Shown piece after piece: positions 61,501 to 64,000 of a stretch of DNA of 64,000 nucleotides. Each line of letters begins with the position of its first letter. Position 1 is the first letter of the stretch. Under the pieces are notes generated by a model. That model had not been told where the DNA came from and made no database searches. It saw nothing but the letters and a program-made list of their open reading frames with translations. The DNA lies in contig NC_091134.1 in the NCBI RefSeq assembly GCF_041381155.1, positions 42,677,338 to 42,741,337 of the forward strand, read 5' to 3'. The stretch comes from Argopecten irradians. Taxonomy: Eukaryota > Mollusca > Bivalvia > Pectinida > Pectinidae. A program made the translations under genes and the position numbers.

Positions 61501-63074
61501 ACTCTGACTGGCTGCACTGGACGCCCTGGAACCACTTCTGTTCCTAGCATAGGGGCTGGTTGAAAGCCTCGAGGGTCGCTTTCCCTTACCACGCATGACT
61601 GAAACTCAAATAAGGACATATAGAACAAATCGACAAAATCCGACAAACAAACATGCCATTACATCCTTGGTAACTCGGTATTGAAAAATTTACCTATCAG
61701 CGTTAGCATATAAACGCCCGGGTCACCGAGGATGACAATAGATCTAGGCTAACTTAAGTTCACAACACTTATACATGAACAAAGGGGAGCAACTCCCATC
61801 AACGAACAATATTAAAACACAATTAAACGAATTATTAAATGAAGACTTTCAGTTCGAAGAAAAAATATCATGATACGACTATAAAAGTGAATACTCCAAA
61901 TCACTAATTTATAACCCCGCTAAAGGGAACACCGTTTACTATGCACTAATAGTGCAAAATTACTCACTTCTACAATTAAATAAAATACCGAAATAAATTC
62001 CGATATGGGATAATGAAGTAAAAATTCTGGCAAATTATTAGCAATGATGCCAGGAACTAGGCATTGTGTTATATATATATAAATTATCTATAAACTGTAT
62101 GAGCAACTAGAAACGGGACAACCACGTGTCCGAGGGCAGGATGGCCGCACGTGGTGACCATGCAGTACGCATACGACTGACCACACAACATATCAAAATC
62201 GAACGACATCCGCTTCAATACAATCCAATGCTGTATAACAGTCACACAAAGTATATCTGTATGACTAAATAAACTGTTGACACCACAATTCTTCACCAAA
62301 TGCCTTTTTTTTTTTCTCCAAACAATCTATGGGATCAAATATTGTGCGCCTTCCCTGTACGTAAAATGGATTAAAAAGGATTTATCTACCTCCCAATTGG
62401 AGAGTTCACAGTTATAGAAGGACAGGGGGCATAACTCTAATGTCTTCATCCGATAAATTGAACTAATTGAGATACCATTAGTTCTTATTAATTGAAAAAA
62501 AACATTTTGAAATTACCCCTGTGTATACAAGATTAAGCCAAGGACATAATTTTGGCCGGGTTACTGGTTGGCTGGTAAAATATAAATTTCCAAAACATAA
62601 ATGATTCCTGACAAGAAATAATCCCTTTTTATATGAATTCGAAATGTTGGAGAGATTTTATTGTTCAAATTTTTATGTATAATAATAGTAAGGTAAATTT
62701 GGTACAAAATCACCATTTTTTACTGCTGAATTTACCTATTACATAATAGTTAAATTTGTAAGACTTTGAGCAGAACGACTCGGTCTTTTTTTTGTATGTT
62801 CTGCAGATAGTGATAACCTAATTTGAGTTCGTATTTAATGGTACATCCAAAAACTTAAACACTATTTAACACTAAGGTCTATGGAAAAATCAATTAGTTG
62901 GTTGGTTTCTTTATAAATGTGTACTACAGTACTGAACAATCAGCAAATGTAGAAAATATCTCTTAAACAAAAAATTCCATATATTTCATGACAAACCTCA
63001 AAATCGCTGTCTGATGAAAGTTCTGGATCCGGTAAGGTTGAGCTGTCTGAAGAGTCGGACAAAAGGCTAGGAAG
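49542..63074 (-). CDS. C3HC4 RING-finger protein, 3' part (7 exons; start probably beyond right edge)
   Basis: Exons, minus strand, all phase 0: 62997-63074, 54906-54950, 53607-53909, 52030-52083, 50667-50756, 49924-49971, 49542-49715. They join into 263 residues without a stop. The first exon is acidic (DSSDSSTLPDPELSSDSDFE). The next ones are Ser/Thr/Pro/Gln-rich and probably disordered. The last ends in a RING: CSIC, VPCGHKMCTVCA, CPHC, with C3HC4 spacing, directly before the stop. A C-terminal RING after disordered sequence suggests a ubiquitin ligase. Its VPCGH..C..CA form loosely recalls MEX3-type RINGs, but no KH domain is in the window. The 53607-53909 exon has a 39-residue internal duplication, and its acceptor and donor (gtttgt) are weak. 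The 8-kb first visible intron hosts a Ngaro-like retrotransposon. The RING exon is secure, upstream exons less so. Confidence 0.7.
50380..51760. mobile_element. Bivalve-type repeat in a RING-gene intron
   Basis: It starts with aacaagaggccttaatggtcacctgaa and shares the 'caaatgaccaaataatgc' and 'cttttggccccacccctcagg' modules with the 28.3-kb element. A roughly 140-bp direct duplication carries the palindromic aagatggctgccatggtggccatctt at 51203 and 51343. The RING gene exon at 50667-50756 lies inside the span, so the element is either split or made of two insertions. Confidence 0.5.
52686..53430. mobile_element. Bivalve-type repeat in a RING-gene intron (second copy)
   Basis: It contains acaagtggcccattggcctt, ggtcacctgagctgaga, the same 'gaccccagggccatataatttacaatttt' module as the 28.3-kb element, and an end 'ggtcactgggactttgtctcaggtgact'. 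Non-coding. Confidence 0.6.
53667..53900 (-). repeat. 117-bp tandem duplication inside a coding exon
   Basis: Two adjacent 117-bp units (53784-53900 and 53667-53783) each encode the same 39 residues (starting LRSSSHAIPGPSVAS, ending NSQVTVAQ). I see only about one or two base differences between them. Being a multiple of three, the duplication keeps the frame. Confidence 0.9.
55032..55151. repeat. Large hairpin (53-bp arms)
   Basis: Arms 55032-55084 and 55099-55151 are reverse complements with a handful of mismatches, around a 14-base loop (gagcctttaggtga). It lies just upstream of the RING-gene exon at 54906-54950, within the intron. Confidence 0.85.
55287..55331. promoter_or_regulatory. 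Three CRE-like TGACGTCA sites
   Basis: Exact TGACGTCA octamers at 55287, 55306 and 55324, spaced 19 and 18 bases. They lie between two repeat elements in an intron of the RING gene. They may belong to a repeat rather than control the gene. Confidence 0.4.
55467..55706. mobile_element. MITE-like element with about 55-bp terminal inverted repeats
   Basis: The left end tgtggacaaaaatattgcc ... ggcggtctgcccattagtcaag and the right end cttgacaaaggggcagaccgcc ... atatattttgtccaca are inverted copies. No frame is coding. It lies beside the Ngaro-like element. Confidence 0.75.
55777..56094 (-). repeat. Ngaro-like element repeat B2 (3' end)
   Basis: Outer copy of B. The flank beyond it (gaaacaaccaat) does not match the flank of B1, so it marks the 3' end of the element. 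Confidence 0.92.
56336..56515 (-). repeat. Ngaro-like element repeat A2
   Basis: Inner copy of A, directly abutting B1 with a few bases of shared junction (tta). In this element class the B1A2 junction is thought to act as a template to rejoin the termini during circle formation. Confidence 0.92.
56513..56830 (-). repeat. Ngaro-like element repeat B1
   Basis: 318 bp, about 99% identical to 55777-56094. It ends at 'acaccgcc', after which the two copies diverge completely. Confidence 0.92.
57331..57963 (-). CDS. SGNH/GDSL-type hydrolase domain of the Ngaro-like element
   Basis: Open frame after the recombinase, 37 bases past its stop and in another frame. Block I is IWIVGSSII (Ser nucleophile, 57922-57930), block III is VIHCGGNDVA (Gly, Asn), and block V is FSDGVHLSQLG (Asp and His). 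So the catalytic Ser, Asn, Asp and His are in place. There is no ATG before block I; the frame opens right after TAA at 57964. SGNH domains are known in several Ngaro-group elements, where their role is unclear (an esterase or lipid-acting function has been suggested for related domains in other retroelements). Confidence 0.85.
   Translation of the reverse strand, partial: VADASSTIWIVGSSIIRRAFCQARASRETSNLDMGRFNFSIVWHAKGGLRWRDLMAHLKLLLPIVEPPALLVIHCGGNDVAQVNSCELRHRMIKAIDEIQDMFPNTRLVWSAILPRVNWRGEQSHSTVKQIPVRINSQIGSYIVRRGGCYIRYPEITDKNQAMFSDGVHLSQLGSNLFLYRLQQALQAFLTSAERVSPPFGELGPWAWLL
58001..58990 (-). CDS. Tyrosine recombinase of the Ngaro-like element
   Basis: 329-codon open frame overlapping the RT end. 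An N-terminal helical domain (SVVEFVAYLS, APSTVKSYLSGISF) is followed by the catalytic domain: Arg in YYGFLRVGEL (about 174), Lys in LPHSKTDQ (212), His and Arg in SHSFRVGAA (286 and 289), Trp in GRWES, and the nucleophile Tyr in KNYIR (320). All key residues are present. The frame starts with GTG and the first ATG is codon 86, inside the domain, which again points to recoding from the RT frame. It replaces the DDE integrase of LTR elements. Confidence 0.93.
   Translation of the reverse strand: MGAFPYVGPSSSVGTISDPRGFCSVSVQAEVSRLLNASVSVATKRVYDTGLDRFEDFRRSCNAGSDWPPTLRSVVEFVAYLSTQEMAPSTVKSYLSGISFKCKLNGFADVTQFFIVKKMISGLSRLNDRVDSRLPISPELLVKIIQTLPLVCSSSYESALFAALFSVAYYGFLRVGELVVANKSDFGHALLAHNVSVCDSQDMVQIKLPHSKTDQMGKGVVISLTSNESLTCPVYLVKQYLSLRKQLPGVFFCHVNSSPVTRFQFSSVLRKSLNAVGVRSERYKSHSFRVGAATFAAMQGFSEEKIKELGRWESRAFKNYIRIPTNELL
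58885..60636 (-). CDS. Reverse transcriptase-RNase H of the Ngaro-like element
   Basis: 583-residue open frame. The RT core shows LVPKKDGTWRLIHHLSYP, MDIKSAFRLL (catalytic Asp about 192), LPMGCAISCSLFEKF and YLDDFFF (about 261-266). RNase H follows: LFTDSAGG (D428), FLELIPIVMAL (E468), LLHTDNEAL (D493) and DNGIADAISR (D543), so all four acidic residues are present. The first codon of the frame is GTG and no ATG precedes the conserved region, so it is probably expressed by frameshift or reinitiation from gag. Its 3' end overlaps the recombinase frame by about 106 bases, as in other DIRS-order elements. Confidence 0.93.
   Translation of the reverse strand: MSKRSSLTRVLILLLGQVVFNNLAVTQASNTRHAEASNLRVLGQTPINNVLLEKYLESHPNRELVNTVVSGFRSGFSLHYKGPRGHMSCKNLKSVFGNEEAALQKIRKEISAGRVAGPFDYLPLPSLRVSPIGLVPKKDGTWRLIHHLSYPLGKGINFFIDESLCTVHYTSFDNIIDIVNKLGPKTLMGKMDIKSAFRLLPIDPSDFELLGFKLGEQYFVDKCLPMGCAISCSLFEKFSSIIEWLVRDRTQGVHEAGLDHYLDDFFFAGRENTSVCANLMYNFEQLCKELGVPIAEDKTVLPTPVLVFLGLEIDSILMQIRIPQEKLSSLRELLLEVYSKSKVTLRKLQSLTGVLNFCVRAIPSARAFILRFYDAMSGIRKCHHFVRVSSGMKQDIQMWLHFLDQFNGYCSFPERFWINNCELQLFTDSAGGDCSKGGGAFFQGMWAFFSWPSEWANCEVIRDITFLELIPIVMALFIWGSDLRNKKILLHTDNEALVAILSKKTSRSSRVMELIRPFVLRCMLLNIQCKAVHIDGLDNGIADAISRQQWVRFRMLAPQAALEPSVIPEAFVQLVSRLKLADF
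60494..61596 (-). pseudogene. Damaged gag region of the Ngaro-like element
   Basis: The region opens with an ATG at 61596 (MRGKGKRPSRLSTSPYARN, basic and Ser-rich). The frame ends at 61312, but the reading continues in another frame to 60828, with the switch lying over a C5 run. An in-frame TAG (60828-60830) follows, then a zinc-knuckle-like stretch (CYDFNNGSCNRNPC, FRHLCLFCGG) down to about 60655. At a G6/C6 run the frame shifts again to GHKRLNCVKAQQSDSS. The Cys/His cluster is typical of gag in tyrosine-recombinase retroelements. Two shifts plus a stop mean this copy is probably defective unless recoding occurs. Small sequencing errors in the homopolymers are also possible. Confidence 0.7.
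62311..62490 (-). repeat. Ngaro-like element repeat A1 (5' end)
   Basis: 180 bp, by eye identical to 56336-56515. It marks the 5' end of the element on the minus strand; beyond it lies attgaaaaaaaac, not shared with the inner copy. Confidence 0.93.
62491..62996. other. Intron sequence, no feature recognised
   Basis: AT-rich intronic sequence between the retrotransposon 5' end and the RING-gene exon at 62997-63074. I see nothing else in it. Confidence 0.5.
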
Positions 63075-64000
63075 CTGGAAAGACATTAGCACTCTTTTAT
63101 GAATTTTTCATTTTATATCAAAGATAATCTATGTTTCTCATTTTAAGGGTCATCTAAATAGAGAACCAAGGTGTTAAAAATAATTCCGATCTGATTTTTT
63201 AACCTTTCAATAATATATGTCATATTATATATCAAAATATCAATGCCAGCTATCTAATTTTGACAAAATTAAAGTTCTACTAAATTGTGTCAGTAAAAAC
63301 AACGTCTCATCATTAATGTCACAGACAGCAGGTAATAATTTCTAAAATAATGCCTTTATTTTCTGTAGAAAACAAGAGGATAGAATATTTTCTTAGTCAT
63401 TTACAACACAACTGAGGACAAACAAAAACAAATATCATTAGGTTTGAAGGTAAACTGGAAGTCACATGTTTTACCGATTCATTTCTGAAAGTTGACAAAG
63501 CTAGCGAAAAATAACACGTGTTAGAGTTATGACCATCTGACCACAGTGTACCAGTATATCATATACAGCACACGTGTCATGAAAAAAATAGTCAGACTGG
63601 TTTTTAGGACCCTGCACGTGTCATGAAAACCAGTCAGACTGGTTTTTAGGACCCAAGCGGAAGACTAGTTATGAAAGCACTGTCAGCTTACCGGTACCTT
63701 GAAATCATATAAACATCAAGGTAACATTTAATATACAGAAACACCAATAGCCTCATGATATTTGAAAAAGCATTGCCCCTATTGCGTAATGTGGTTCACT
63801 TGAAGTATCATCCCATTAAAATTTAAAACATATGTTGTCGTATTAAACGGGAAATTGTAACCCTCTAAAATGCATAAAATATTGCCTTTTTACCCCAAAT
63901 TGACTTATTTTGAGACATATAGTTGAAGAAGTCTTTTATGGTATTTGGAATCTAATTATGTGACCTTTGCTAAAGATACATTTAGCCATTTGGATCGAAA
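63075..64000. other. Intron or upstream sequence of the RING gene
   Basis: No exon was recognised. A tandem duplication of about 41 bp lies at 63570-63653 (cacgtgtcatgaaaa ... cagactggtttttaggaccc). The acceptor before the exon at 63074 (gtctttccag) shows that the gene continues upstream of this point. Confidence 0.5.

Larger units (their letters stand above)
55777..62490 (-). mobile_element. Ngaro-like tyrosine-recombinase retrotransposon
   Basis: A 6.7-kb element read on the minus strand: A1 repeat (62490-62311), damaged gag, RT-RNase H, tyrosine recombinase, SGNH hydrolase, B1 (56830-56513), A2 (56515-56336), a 241-bp spacer, then B2 (56094-55777). The A1...B1A2...B2 layout is the split direct repeat structure known for PAT/Ngaro members of the DIRS order. 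These integrate by a tyrosine recombinase and leave no target duplication, and none is seen. The A copies look identical over 180 bp and the B copies differ at about 3 of 318, so insertion is recent. It lies in an intron of the RING gene, same strand. Confidence 0.9.

Overview
This window is eukaryotic: AT-rich DNA with many short exons bounded by GT/AG splice sites and dense interspersed repeats. The repeat types (a tRNA-derived SINE, short terminal-inverted-repeat elements carrying an 'aacaagaggcc...' end, and 'agctcgcctat' elements) look like those of bivalve molluscs, possibly a scallop. That assignment is inference from repeat style and gene content, not a database result.

Three host genes are visible. 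(1) Minus strand, 30357 down to 8310: a complete 31-coding-exon SHPRH gene (RAD5-like SNF2 helicase plus RING ubiquitin ligase). All 31 exons join in frame into a predicted 2080-residue protein with SNF2 motifs, PHD finger and RING. The linker-histone H15 domain is missing from its usual place, and the protein has an extra acidic C-terminal tail of about 270 residues with several SUMO-interaction-like motifs. (2) Plus strand, 32888-37962: a complete four-exon akirin gene (201 residues) with one GC-AG intron. SHPRH and akirin are head to head with a short putative shared promoter region around 32.46-32.64 kb. (3) Minus strand, 63074 down to 49542 and probably beyond the right edge: a gene of small phase-0 exons (Ser/Thr/Pro-rich) ending in a C3HC4 RING exon. 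I do not recognise its family.

The largest mobile element is a Ngaro-like tyrosine-recombinase retrotransposon (55777-62490) inserted in an intron of gene 3, on the same strand. It has split direct repeats (A1 - ORFs - B1A2 - B2), a damaged gag, RT-RNase H, a tyrosine recombinase and an SGNH hydrolase domain. Its A repeats are identical, so it inserted recently. Other mobile DNA: a broken Tx1/L1-type LINE fragment (41.77-43.52 kb), a SINE (22.4 kb), several MITE-like or foldback elements, and bivalve-type non-autonomous elements in introns.

Tandem arrays: a 46-bp minisatellite (10.40-11.73 kb) and a 38-bp minisatellite (18.5-19.07 kb) in SHPRH introns, and a roughly 160-bp satellite-like array (34.0-35.7 kb) in akirin intron 1. 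The left 8 kb has no recognisable protein-coding gene; it holds repeats and the probable SHPRH 3' UTR. No tRNA, rRNA or CRISPR locus was seen.
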